From contig CM076191.1 of assembly GCA_038277395.1 (NCBI GenBank), positions 32,635,936 through 32,699,935 on the forward strand: a DNA stretch of 64,000 nt. The letters run 5' to 3'. The notes under the pieces were generated by a model. It had not been told where the DNA came from. It made no database searches and was given only the letters and a program-made list of their open reading frames with translations. The DNA is from Dryocosmus kuriphilus. Its lineage: Eukaryota > Arthropoda > Insecta > Hymenoptera > Cynipidae. The position numbers and the translations under genes are program-made. Shown here piece by piece: positions 43,921-55,825 of the stretch; within the stretch, counting starts at the first letter, position 1; every line of letters begins with the position of its first letter.

Positions 43921-46900
43921 CAGGGGCGGATTAAGGATTAATGGGGCTCGGGGCTAAACATTTGAATAAGCCCCACCCCCCCTCTTAGAAAAAAAATGGT
44001 CAACAATTCTAAATATTTTACACATGCTAACAAACAAGCAAAAAAAAGTTACTGCGTAGCAATGAAATATTTAATAAAATTATGCATGTATATATAGTTT
44101 TCATCAATACTTTTCTACCCTGAACAAACTTAATATTACATAAATTAAATATTTTGGGCATCAGAAAAATAATCGTTTTGTTAATTTAAATAAAAACTTT
44201 ATTAGTAATTGATTATCACAACTATTTACTTTCTATAATCATACATTAAAAATTTTTAAATAATGATTAAAACATTTTTTTTCTTGACTTTGCTCTAGCA
44301 AAGTCATTTATCAAATCATCGAAGTCAATTGATCGAAATAAATCTACTTCAATACTCAACCTTGCCAATGCGGATAATCTTTCATGTAACATAGTTGACC
44401 TTAATGTATTTTTGATCCTCTTTAGAACCGAAAATGATCTTTCTGATTCGCAGTTTGCTATTGGGATTGTTACTAATATTCTATAAGCGACGAAAATAGT
44501 TGGGAATACTTGAATCATGTCCAAATCTGCAATCCAATTTAAAACTTGTAAAGGGCACAAAACTTGATCATTTTCGCTAGTCGTTTCCTCTGTACTATTT
44601 GAAAAAAAACCTTTTGGTTGTATTTTTAAAAGAGGTGTAAATTGTTTTAATTCTAATAAAAGATTATCTTGCAAATCAATTGAGTGAGCCTTTACAAGAT
44701 TTTTTGCTTTCAATTCCAATTCATCCATTTCTATAAACAATAACTGAGTAAGAAAACCAAATAGCTCAATCGTGTGATTATACGCATTACTTCGTTTCTG
44801 CAACTCAGCAACAAGTTTATCTATGATAACATTAAATGAATTTATTCGAAAATCATCTGTCACACTTAAATTACTAACTTGGATACTCTTGTCCGCAAGC
44901 TTTCGAGTGTTTTTTTCTTTTTCCTGAGTCGGAATATTCTTGAGTTACAAAACTGCTTAACGCCTTAGCTTGATTTTCGAAATCTATAAATTTATCACGT
45001 AAATCCTGTACAAAATTTACTAATGCAAGTAGCATGTTATTAGCAGAAACTAAATTTATATTGACCTTTTGAACATACTGACTAGTCGCATTAAATCGTT
45101 GCAAAATAGAATTCCAAAATACTGCCATAAAAACATTATCAAGCTTAACTAAATTTTTTAATAGACCTAATGCTTCATTACGAGTGTCACTTTTTTGATC
45201 AAAATCATTAGCTAAGTTTTGTAAAGCCTTATAAATACCATCGTAATCCTTGATTATAAGTTTTACGGCGTCTGCGCGACATGACCATCTGGTTTTGGAT
45301 AGACTTGTTAATCTAGATTTTTCTGTCAATAATATGTTCCATCGATGTGTTGACGCACTAAAAAAACCATATAAACGCTGTGCAAAACCGAAAAAATTTG
45401 TAGCAGCAAGACATTCGTCAATGCTGTTTTCTCCCACAAGATTCAGTGAATGGCCCACGCAAGGAAAGAATTTCGCTAATTTGTTTTATTTCTTTAATAC
45501 ATGCTTGGAGGCCAATATATTTTCCGGACATGTTTGACGCGTTATCGTAGGTCTGGGCTCGACAATTTTGAATGTCAATACCATGTACTTCTAATAAATC
45601 TAATAATACGTTACTAAGCGATTTTCCTGTGTGACTTTCAATCTGAACAAAAGTAAAAAAACGTTCATAAACATGACTATCGAGATAGTATCGAAAAATT
45701 ACCGACAACTGATCAACGTGAGATATGTCTGGAGTGGAATCGACCACAAGTCCCCAATACTTTGCACGCTGTATTTCACTTATAATGTGATTCAACACTT
45801 TTGTAGACAGCAACTCAATGAATTCTTCATAAATTGTTTTGGATAAATATGATACTGATCCACGGCCTTTCTGCGTATACAATTTAAGATGCTCTTCCAT
45901 AAATGGATCGAATTCAGCAATCAATTCCATGACACCAAGAAAATTGCCATTATTAGGTGATCCGATCACTTCATTTTTTCCTCGAAGAGAAAGCCCTCGT
46001 TGAGTTAAAAATCGAATCCCTGATACGACTCTTTTCAAAACTTTAACCCAATAGTGCACTTCATTTTCTATCGTTTTAATAAGACCTGATTCAATATTCG
46101 AATTTTTTTGTAAATAATGTAAATAACTTATCATACAACTGTTATGCTCTTTACTATTTTCGTGGGAGCAAATAACTTCATCTATTTTCTTCTAATTCGA
46201 GAATCCTAGTTCTTTTACAAATCGATTATCATGGTCGTTAGAAAATAATTTGCAAACAAAACAAAAAATTGAGCCCTTCGATTCAGAATACATAAGCCAC
46301 TTTCTCTCACATCTTTCTCCATTATGTAAATTACGATGAAAATAATTTTGAGAAAAATATCTGTTTTGATAACTATACTCTCGTTTAGAAGACTTGAAAT
46401 CTGAATTTTTGTTTTGAAAAAAAGCGTGTCCTTTTTCTAAATATTTTTCACGTTCATAACTATTTTCATTTAATTTTAAAGGCCATAATGCAGGATCTTT
46501 TTGTACATCTGTAAAAATATGAAATTTAAGTAATTTTAAAAAGAAAAGAACTAGCAGTACTTTCAATTTTCCAAAATTTTCCAAAATTTTACAAAATTTG
46601 TCAAAAAAAGGGTTCTTGTATCAGGATGAAATTAAGCTAAAATATGACCCAAGCAGAAATCTACTTAACTATGTGATTCTGCTATGATTTAAAAAAAATC
46701 AGTTTATTTTGTGTGTATATGATTATTTTTATAAGCTTTCATTTAAGTGCATTTATCTTAAGGGAAGGGTATACTTACTGTTTCGTTAAAAATGATAAAA
46801 AATTGTTAAAAAAATTAAATTTTTTTTAAAGGAAAAACGTTTTTTCAGGCTAAAATACAAGTACTACAACCAAAAATCTACTCAATATTTGGTTAATCTA

Positions 46901-48684
46901 ACCTAACAAGTAGGTAAATAAATAAGAACCATAATTTTTAGCATTAAATTGGTATCGTAAATTATAAAAATTAATTTTTAATAGTTGGCCTGCGCAAAGC
47001 ATACGAAGCCAGCAAGTTGAACTGGTTTTAAAAATAATTTTTTATAAAAATAAAACAGAAAAGAGAGCTTTTAGTGTTTAAGACTATTAAATAATCTTAA
47101 TTAGTAATGTAGGCTGAAAATATTAATATTTTAATGATAAAAACACTGATATTTAAATATAAAGATATAAAAATAAAAAACAAAAATTTATAATAACAAA
47201 ATATCTCTTTCGTTTCAGATGTCTATGTTTTGAATCATTTAAAATCTATAAAATCTCTTTAGTTGTCAAATCCGTTGCGCACCAGCTTTTTTGTAATGAT
47301 AACTTTTTAAAAGAGTTTTTTGCTTATAATTCTTTTCAAAAAAGATCTTAAAAACTCTTTTTGAATGAAATTATTACTATTTTTGTACACATAAATTTTT
47401 CCGATAGATTAAAAATGAAATTGATATTATAGATTTTCCGTTTTCCAGAGTACTCTTCCCTCAAGTATAGAGTTAACAATCGCTTACAATAAATTTAGCA
47501 CATTTCTGTTTGGGTCATAGATGAGATTAATTTCCTCTTAATACAAGAAATTTTTCATTATTGAACGCATACGCACCTCTAGTAATGTCACTTATTAACG
47601 CAAAGTTTGTAAAATTACTGACATTATTCAATAAACTATTATCAAATTGAGTATTTTGCACATTATTTTCTTCCAATAAAGACTCTGCAGAATTCAAGAG
47701 TAACTCATCTATAAAAATAAATATTTAATGACTTTACATCATATGAACGTTTAAAAAACAGCGTTATGCGAATTCTGATAGCTCTTTTTTATTTTTAAAT
47801 ATTTTCTAAGATCAACATAAATAACTAAAGAATGCTATTTAAACCTAACAAAAATATTTCAAAACGTGTTAAAACTCAACAAAATTAAATAATAAAATTT
47901 ATAAGAATGTTACCCGACAGTTGCAAATAAAAAAATGGTTACTCATAAATTAATCAAATATTCATGTATTATTGGAATGAAATATCCAAAAACGTATTTA
48001 CATATTTTTTGTTTTTGATAATATGAGATAGATAAAAGTTGTTATTTATTAATGTTATTTTAAAGTTTAGAGCTTATTAATACATTCGTATGAGAGTAAA
48101 AAATTGCATTTCATATAGAAAAAAAGTTGCGTAACAAACTAAAACAGAAAATATATGTTTATGAAAATATACTGTTTTAATTACCTGTTTTGTTATTACC
48201 AGTTGTATCAATACCAATAGCGTTCTTTCCGCTTTCAGAATCACTAATTTCATCAATTTCTTCAATAGGTCTCTTTTCACTAACAGAATCACTCTTTCCA
48301 TCAACTTGCACTTGATTTAACTGATTCACAGTGTCTGCGATAGGCAGTTTAAAATAATCAGTACGTAGTTTTTTTAATTGAATCTTCTCGCTCCCTTTTT
48401 GCTTCACGCTTTTCAGCACCACTTAGATATTTTCGACTCGACATTTTTAATGCGTGGAAAAATAATTTTATATGCCACAGATCGCATGCATTCGCCACGA
48501 GTACCGCATTGCTTTCACGGACTTCGTTTGTTTCCATTATTTTTCCGCGAATTCACGCGTAAGCGCTGCGGCGATGCCATCCCTTATTTTTCGGCGAATT
48601 CACGCGTAAGCCATCGCTATAGCGCTTTTCAAGCTAATTTCGTTATAAGTATTCGGGCAATATTTTTGATCAGGTTCTACTCCA

Positions 48685-48746
<62 letters not shown>

Positions 48747-48943
48747 GTGTGTAAGAAAGCTTGTTTTGTAAGAAATGAGAGTATAAAATCATTAACTAGT
48801 GGAATACTGAGTATTTTGTGTAAGAAAATTTTAATTTTGCGTGAAAAATGAATTTTGTTAATTCGAGAGCGCGGGGCCCCCTGGAGACAGGGGTCCGGGG
48901 TTATAGCCCCTCCTAGCCCCCCCCCCCCCTAGATCCGACCCTG
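43921..48943 (-). mobile_element. Inner hAT transposon nested in the outer hAT
   Basis: The ends are short imperfect inverted repeats (CAGGGGCGGAT at 43921, and CAGGGTCGGAT when 48943 is read inward). They are flanked by a perfect 8 bp target duplication, GTCAAGAA, at 43913-43920 and 48944-48951. The element is 5023 bp and encodes a TTF-zinc-finger/DUF4371-type transposase on the minus strand. A (CA)n microsatellite lies at about 48684-48743 and a poly-C stretch near 48916. It inserted into the coding sequence of the outer transposase, so it is the younger of the two. Confidence 0.96.
44267..48444 (-). pseudogene. ZMYM1-like hAT transposase of the inner element, three exons
   Basis: Exon 1 is 48185-48444 (ATG at 48444, MSSRKYLSGAEKR; a frameshift in an A run precedes KLRTDYFKLP), exon 2 is 47577-47708, and exon 3 is 44267-46508. 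Both introns have GT-AG ends and split codons after the first base. Exon 3 begins with a TTF-type zinc finger (LHNGERCERKWLMYSESKG, FCFVCKLF). A DUF4371 region follows (AKYWGLVVDSTPDISHVDQL, YDNASNMSGKYIGLQ, VGHSLNLVGENS), then KTRWSCRADAVK and the dimerisation region (IPIANCESERSFSVLKRIK). Breaks are a TAG at 46192 where the family has Trp, and shifts near 45480 and 44900. No host function is implied; related domesticated proteins exist in animals. Confidence 0.9.
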
Positions 48944-50496
48944 GTCAAGAAACTCCATTTTGTGTGATCATCTGTCCACATGTCTGTGGTAAACGCAAGA
49001 TCATTTTGAGTAAAACAATTTCTAACTCATTTTTAATTCTGTCGTGCTCTGATGGCATTACAGTTCTTGCTAGAGTTCTTCTAAATACTAAAACATCTTC
49101 AATCTTTTGAAAACCATAGTCAGCGCCAATTTTTATCAGAGATTGTGCTAGATCCATAAAACCTTTTCCTAAAAAATAAAAATTTACAATAATATACTTG
49201 TATTTCATTTCAATCTAAAGTGCTTAAGGTACCTTTCAAATTAATAAAATGTCTAACTTTTCACAAAAGATAACACTTTTATAATCTGTAATGTATGAAA
49301 ACAGCAAAACAAGAACCTTGTTTGCAAATTTATATAGTGTAGGAATGCGTAAATTGGTGATATTTTTAATGTAAATATTAAAGTACTTTTTGAAAATCAA
49401 TCATATTATTATCCATTGATTCAGATTTTCTTATTTAATTACTTATCCCAAGTAAAAAAAGGTAAATTTATTGATTTGTTTTAAATTAAGTTGTAAATAT
49501 ATTTACAGGTAGAAAAGAATGCTTACCTTCTGTAATACTGATGGGTCTTAAATCTTTAGTTATAAAGCCAAGTTGCTTAATTTTAATTTAATTTTTTACA
49601 TTTACAGGCAACTTTTGTGGGATAAATTTATCTAAAAGCGATTGTTCATTACTTTTGCTGTTTGAAGGCTGTTTTATACCAGAAGCGGCAGGAAAACGTT
49701 GACTGTAACATTTATGTCTTAACAAACTACTGGTTCCACCCCTTGCAGAATAAGCAACAATATTATTGCAAGAATTACGCCTAGCGAAGTCTTGCAAATT
49801 GCCTTCAAATTCAACTTGTTTAAAGTTTTTCCAAACATCACTCTTTATTTTGCTAGGAGTTACAAATGTGTATCTATTATCAAGAGGATGTTTTCTCAAA
49901 TCCGCTTCAATGTCCAATTTCCTTCTTTTAGCAGCACCAACACTATTTGCCGTTAACATTTTTGTTAAATCCAATAAATGTCAAGCAATATCAAGCTTAC
50001 AATGCGTGTGAAATAAATAGGTTATGTAGATTAGGTTATGATTGTGGACTAACGTGCTAACTGCTAACGTACATCAGAGATAGGAAATTGAAACTAACTT
50101 AAAGGTTTCGACGTTGCAGTCTCATGCTAGTAGAACTGACCAATCAGAGAATGTGTTCGAAAACTGCAATCATCTGATTGGTTACGTCTATTCTTCGATT
50201 CCATTATTCTACCACTACGTATTTTACGTAAAAAATTTATTTCCCTTCTTTTGTATCTCATGCTTCATGTGTTTTCTCAGAGTACATTTTTGACACAAAT
50301 ATTTATGCATAGGTGAATTCACCGTGAGTAAGCGTGATTCGTCGTGACCCATGTAAATTCTCGCTCACGCCCAATCACGACCTGCTTAGGGACTTTTCTT
50401 ACTCACGTGTCCACTCCCGTAAAATCCCGCATGACCCGATGGGTCCCGTCAAAAATCCCGTCACGCGCCCATCTCTAGGTACGACCCTGCGTCCAG

Positions 50497-51340
50497 GGCT
50501 AGCGTTACGGAGTTTTCCGTAATCCGTGTAGAAAATTATGGGGAACTATTTGGAACCCCAATAGACCGTCTTGACCGCTATTGTGGCACTATCTAGACGG
50601 TCTAGTGTGGCGCTAAGTAAAAGTGAAACGTTTTTTTATAGTTAAACGCTAGTCTAGACGAGCTAATCTAGCGCTAGGCTAGAAGAGCTAATCTCCTTAG
50701 TGGAAAAATTTTCCGGTCTAAATAGAAACTCCAGGCTGAGGTGAATAAATAAATAAAAAAAATATTAAATAATTTATAAATCGAAGATAATAAATAAATG
50801 ACTGAATAATATTGTACTTTCTTCTAGAAGCTTGGTGACAAAACTTGTAGACCAAACGGCAAGGAAATAGTTGATAAAAAAAAAAAATTTTAACTAACAA
50901 AATTCTAGTTATTGAACGAATTGATTGTCCTTGATATGTCCTAACCTATATATTAATAATATAATGCTAGAAAAACGCCGTCTTGATGACGAGAAAAAAA
51001 TGCCTTTTTTGCAATATTCATTTTTTGTATTTTCAAGTACCCTGCTTATTTTTGGAAATGTGCAAAAAAAGCGTCTCATCTGTGCCCGATCAGACCGACT
51101 AGACGATAAGGAAAAAAGTACACTTTTTTGTAATATTCCTTCTTCATTTTTGGTATTTGCAAGCACCCTGCTTATTTTTGGAAACGTGCAAAAAAACGTT
51201 TTCCACTTGACACTTACAAAAATATTAAGTTGTGAAAGTCTGACTAGTACCTGATCAGAACTCAAATAGACCGTCTTGACAAAGCCCTAACTGTACGCAA
51301 GTCTGCCCCGATAATTTTCTACACAGGAACTCTAGCCCTA
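50497..51340. repeat. Inverted-repeat element with internal 130 bp tandem duplication
   Basis: The left end (GGCTAGCGTTACGG, TGTAGAAAATTATGGGG, AATAGACCGTCTTGACC) and right end (AATAGACCGTCTTGAC, CCCCGATAATTTTCTACACA, CTCTAGCCCTAGC) share segments, mostly in inverted order. Inside, ACCCTGCTTATTTTTGGAAA and its neighbours recur about 130 bases apart (near 51038 and 51169). It is probably a non-autonomous DNA element. No coding sequence. Confidence 0.6.
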
Positions 51341-51415
51341 GCTCTATACTTGACCGCTTATTCTTACGGAAAGTTCCGCAATATTATTCAGTGCCTAAAT
51401 AATACTTTAAATTAA

Positions 51416-51592
51416 CTTGTCCTAAAGAATATGAACTTTGGATCCAGTTCATGGTTGTGTTGGTATCAAGTCACAGCGTGAATAGCCGCAGTGCTCCTAT
51501 AAGAAAAGAATAGAGCGGTAGCGGCAACCCGCTGTGACTTTACACCAACACAACCATGAACTGGTTTCAAAATTCATATTGTTTAGGACAAG
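51416..51592. repeat. 177 bp palindromic MITE-like element
   Basis: The ends CTTGTCCTAAA and TTTAGGACAAG start two arms of about 65 bases that pair with few mismatches. Both arms contain CCAGTTCATGGTTGTGTTGG, read in opposite directions. A loop of about 45 bases lies around 51485-51530. No convincing target duplication was seen. A transcript would fold into a long hairpin. Confidence 0.85.
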
Positions 51593-52480
51593 CCAATTTT
51601 AGGTAATATTTATGAAATTTTTTAATGAATTTATTCACAGAATTTGTGCAATTACTTTAAGCCCAAGTGTAAATTTGTACTGTGTAAAGTAAGCGAAATA
51701 GCATTCTTATGATTAATTGCATATTACTTTTAACAATTTTGTAAATATTGAATTAAAATTGATAGCCATGAGTAGTCAAAATATCAAAGAATTGCTGTGA
51801 ATTTTTTCAAAATTTTAAAATTATTTTTTGCGAAGATATCGTGAGGTAAAGTTAGGCAGCGACGACTGGATACGAAAGATCCACGTTTTTTACCTCTTAC
51901 ACATCATATTTTTTAAGCATAATTTTGTATTTGGATAATTGATACATTGCTTGATGTGAAATAAAATAAGGTTTCTTTTAATTTAGTCCCGCTTTTTTCT
52001 GATTTTTCTTTACTTAGTAGTTGAGAGTAAAAGTGACGAAATTAAGTGGGGCCATCGTAAATGAAACGCATAGTAGTCAACATTTTCCATTTAATTCATG
52101 TCAGTAACTCATATCTTTAATAGAAGATCAATTTGTTTGAGAATACTTGTGAAGTGAAACAGTATAATATTTCTTGGGAGGCAACGTAGCTTATACATTT
52201 CAGCAAGAAATTTAGTAGCTGTGTTGTCGTGGGTTTGAATCCAAATAAGAGAAAACAAAATAAGATGCAATATTGCGAAAAGTTTCGTCTGATTTCCAAG
52301 TTGTTTGTCGGTTCTGACAATAAAAATATGTAATATAAATATTTCTACGTAGCCTTCTTTATGTTATTTATTTATTTTTTAATAATATTTTTTTTATTTC
52401 TATTCACCCGAAAAAAAACTTAAAACTTAAATATTTTATTTTTGATTCAAGGAACTATACAATTTTATTTTTAGAAATTA
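51593..52480. other. No gene seen
   Basis: AT-rich sequence without recognised coding or RNA features. Confidence 0.5.
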
Positions 52481-53400
52481 TTTTGGGTAACATAATTACT
52501 GCATTAAAAATCTACCCGCTTCGCGGGCACATTCTCGTCGCGCGCTTCGCGCGAAGTGTGAGCGCAGCTAGGGCGCGCGTCTGTTGGCACTTGCGCTTCG
52601 CGCTCGATAGATTATTCACCTCACGCTACGCGCTGGGTGTTTATGGATCGTATAAACCTTTAAATTAAAAATTACAAAAGAAATTATTTTACTCAAGGCT
52701 CTATCGCCCTTAAGGAATACATTCTCACCATGACACTTGCGCTTCGCTCTCGATAATTACATTTTTTTAAAACACATTGTAGATTGGTAAGTTTTTCTGT
52801 GATTTTCCAAATTTTCACAATACAGGATTTCGATTCTTAAAAATAAAACGATGAGTCTTATAAATAAATTTTGTAGCTCTTTCCAATTCTGCTTGCTAAT
52901 ATTTTCTCATATCTCGCATAGTTTTACTGAAAAGTGGTTTTCTTTATATTTTATAACATATTTCACGAATAACTCAAAAACTACGCGTCTGCTCAAAAAA
53001 ATGATAAAGAGAAAATTTGTAGATCTTTTTGAGGTGAACAACTTTGTTTATTATCATTTTTTTGTATCTTGCATAGTTTGGCGGAAAATTTGAAATTTTT
53101 TATTTTTAATAACGTTTTATCGATTAAAACAAAAACCGTGCATTTTATCAAAAAATGGTTGAAACAAAGTTTGTAGATCTTTTTAAATTAAACAACTTTG
53201 TTCTTTACCATTGTCTTGTATCTTGAATATTTTGGCAGGAAACCAGAGTTTTAAAATTTTAATAGCGTTTTCTTGATTAAAACAAAAACCGTTCATTTTA
53301 TCAAAAAACGGTACAAAATTGGTAGATTTTTTTGAGATGAACAATTTTACTTTCTTACATTGTTTTTGTATCTCTCATTGTTACTGCGTGACAATCTAAA
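52481..53400 (-). repeat. Arm of the foldback-type repeat family (inverted relative to 26.8-28.9 kb)
   Basis: This carries the CpG-rich module (CGCGCGCTTCGCGCG, TTGCGCTTCGCGCTCGATA) at 52520-52620 and again near 52735. It is followed by reversed units with TTTTTGAGGTGAACAACTTTG, GTATCTTGCATAGTTTGGCG and AACTCAAAAACTACGCGTC. The order of modules mirrors 28880 to about 27900. Only one arm is seen here, so it is either a partial copy or its mate has been lost. Confidence 0.75.
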
Positions 53401-54564
53401 TTAAGATTTGATTATTTCGTAATCTCGTATTTTTGTACCTATATATTTTAAGAATTCGTTAAATTTAAGGATTTCTAAAATTCTCTATAACTGCTTTCTA
53501 TCATTTATTTTTTGTATTGCTAGGACCTTCTAGCTGTTTGTACAAATCTTAGTTGAATTCTTTTAGGCACTTAGTTTTTATGATAGGAACGTGCTTGTCC
53601 CTCGCTTTCGAAAAAATAGCCTTTTTGTATTCTCTAGTATCTGTCATCGAAAATCTTCGCTTCTCATTGTAAAAGTTTATGCTTCTCTGTAAATAGCTTT
53701 ACTGAGGGTCAGTTTGTTCATCTGCTTTTCTCGAATCGTGGGAAAGTCTTCGCGAGTCTATAGGTCCTTTACCTAGCTCCTCCACTTCTAGTCCAAGAGC
53801 TAGCCACGTAAAATGCACGTGATAGGGTTGCACGCTGGAATGTGGATAAATCGGTCAAACAATGTTTTTACATTGCAAAACCAAATTTCTGCCCACAGAA
53901 TCGGCGGCGTTTGCAATTCGGCGTGTTCAATTTCTCCAGCTGAAGATTCGACGTTGTAAGTTTAGTTATAAGATTTCTTGTAAGCCCTTGGAATTTTCTA
54001 TGTACACTAGAATTAAGGAATGAGGAAATAGCTGAGTCTGGATGCTAGGATTTAGATAATTTAGAATTTTAGAACATACTTTTAGTTGGGCACTTTATGG
54101 GTTTACGCTTAACGGATAGACAAGGTTTCTCTTTACAGTGGGAAATGTTCGGGTCCATACGATGGTTTTTTTTCCAGTCGCTATCTTCGGTTTCTAGGCT
54201 CTCCCTTATGGGGCCTGTAAGCTGGAGAGTGGGGGATGCTTGGGGGTGAGACTGTCAATGGAGCGAGGAAGAAAAAGTGAAAGGAGGAGCAGACCAGTTT
54301 TCTGCTTTCGAATAACTTACAAGTTCCTTCATCGGATTGGTACAATTTTGTATTTCGGAGAATTCGCGACTTAGATTTGTCTTGTGAATCCAGACTCGGT
54401 ATTAGGGGGAGTTCTGATTGATTAAACTTCAATATTTTAATGTAATCATTCGTGTTTAATTCATTTACTTTCCATTTTTAAGTTTCCCGGTTCCTTTTTA
54501 GGATTTACACCAAATAAACCCAACCAATGAACATCGTCGCGTACAAGCGATGCGCGGCTAGTAA
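53401..54564. other. No gene identified
   Basis: Mixed-composition sequence. The frame at 54181-54432 has no domain. The style resembles retroelement LTR or untranslated sequence, but no termini were found. Confidence 0.4.
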
Positions 54565-54827
54565 CACTACCCGTAAGCTGCTGCCACCTGGAACGCCACG
54601 GCGAGAATTTCAAATTTGAAATACAATTTTATGGTGCAAATGTCGATGTAATATTGTTATCTTGTGCAGAAATATAATTTAATATTGAAAATACTTCAAT
54701 GCGACATTTTAAAATTATATTTCTGCACAAGATAACAATATTACATTGACATTTACACCATACAATTGTATTTCAAATTTGAAATTCCTGCCGTCGCATT
54801 GCAGGCGGCAGCAGTTTACGGGCAGTG
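54565..54827. repeat. 263 bp palindromic MITE
   Basis: Arms of about 115 bases run from CACTACCCGTAAGCTGCTGCC at the left end to the matching GGCAGCAGTTTACGGGCAGTG at the right end. They pair almost throughout, including AATTTCAAATTTGAAAT and TGTTATCTTGTGCAGAAATA. The centre is near 54695. No clear target duplication or coding capacity. Confidence 0.9.
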
Positions 54828-55740
54828 TGATGCCCGTAAACGTATTTTAGCGCGAAACTTGAATTCAGGAATTTCAACCCAACGATGTCCGAGTTTACTC
54901 CCGAAATGGTTGAGAGTCCTTTTGCTGTAACGAACTGAAGTTCTTCTCGCGTCGTGCTGAAAATGGTGGAAAAGTCCCGCTGCAAGTGTAATTAATAATT
55001 GGAAAAAATGAAAAAAAAAACCAAAATTCCGGGATACAACTTCTCACGTTTTATTTGAATACTCCGTGCTCGTACAAGAGAGTCCAGAACCGCGCGGTTT
55101 CAAACTCTGGCGATCTCTGCCGATGTTCACCCACGCAGGGGTGGCTGTCGGTCCTCTCCCCACCACCAGAGGGTTGGGCCTACTCCTCGTTCCTTCCATC
55201 CTAACGTACGCATGCGCCTATCTCTACTCTAAATCCTAATTCTTTAAGATGTTCTGACAATTATTTTCCTAATTAATATATATTTTTCTACACAGCTATA
55301 CTAATTTTATCATATTCCAATTATATTGTTTATAGAAGTAAAGTCTGAGTATTAGTTGATCATTGGAAACGACTCTATATATTTTGTTAATAGGACAAAA
55401 TGTTGAGAAAATAATGTGAAAAACGTTAGTCTAAAACAATTAGGAGAATATACGAATTGGATTAAATCTAAGAATTTTCTATAAATAAACATTAGTTACA
55501 ATGATGGTTTTCAATTCGCTAGAACTGACCTAATACACTCGATGAGTCTAGCACGTGATTATAAAAAGTCCTTATCAATTCTTATCAATTTAAAGTCTTT
55601 ATGCATGTTATTTGCAGACAATATCCCTAAAGTCGCCATGCGCCTCTCTTCCAAGTCTCAGAGCAATTCCTACTTTTCAAATTTTAAGATGCTAAATTCA
55701 GTTTCGCAGCTTGGAGTTTCCCACCCATACAATATGTGAT
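54828..55740. other. No gene identified
   Basis: A GC-richer patch at 55060-55210 contains CCCCACCACCAGAGGG but no recognised feature. The rest is AT-rich. Confidence 0.4.
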
Positions 55741-55786
55741 TATGTATATGCATGTGTATACCCGTATACACACATGCATATACATA
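55741..55786. repeat. Near-perfect 20-base inverted repeat
   Basis: TATGTATATGCATGTGTATA at 55741-55760 is followed by CCCG and then its reverse complement with one extra CA (55765-55786). It could be a simple-sequence hairpin built from TATG/CACA units. It lies 40 bases before the candidate start of the unrecognised frame at 55826. Confidence 0.9.
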
Positions 55787-55825
55787 ACACAACAATTAAG
55801 AATTTATCGAATACTATTTTCGGAA

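Larger units (their letters stand above)
42679..49959 (-). pseudogene. BED-finger hAT transposase of the outer element, split by insertion
   Basis: Exons read on the minus strand are 49606-49959 (ATG at 49959; BED-type zinc-finger region VWKNFK, SCNNIVAYSA, GTSSLLRHKC), 49527-49575 (QLGFITKDLRPISITE), and from 49168, interrupted by the inner hAT, then 43917-42679. Junctions are GT-AG and the phases agree. Catalytic residues are visible: TDMWTDDHTKW near 48975, VTDNGSNVV, KTRWNSVF and the C-terminal dimerisation block SAASERVFSTSGRI. Breaks are a frameshift near 49010, the 5 kb insertion, and an in-frame TAA at 43138-43140. The sense WSFL...TAHYID runs directly across the insertion site, confirming that it lay in coding sequence. 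Confidence 0.92.
42406..50477 (-). mobile_element. Outer hAT transposon, interrupted by a second hAT
   Basis: Both ends carry the 14-base inverted repeat TAGAGATGGGCGCG (42406-42419 and 50464-50477). They are flanked by a perfect 8 bp target duplication, GGTACGAC, at 42398-42405 and 50478-50485, as expected for hAT. The subterminal motif CACGCCCAATCACG recurs inside both ends, at about 42467, 42520 and 50366. Removing the nested element (43921-48943) and one copy of its duplication leaves about 3.0 kb with one BED-finger transposase gene on the minus strand. Confidence 0.96.

Noticed and set aside
48378..48851. Open frame with a His/Thr run
   Set aside because: It is translation of the CA microsatellite within the inner hAT.
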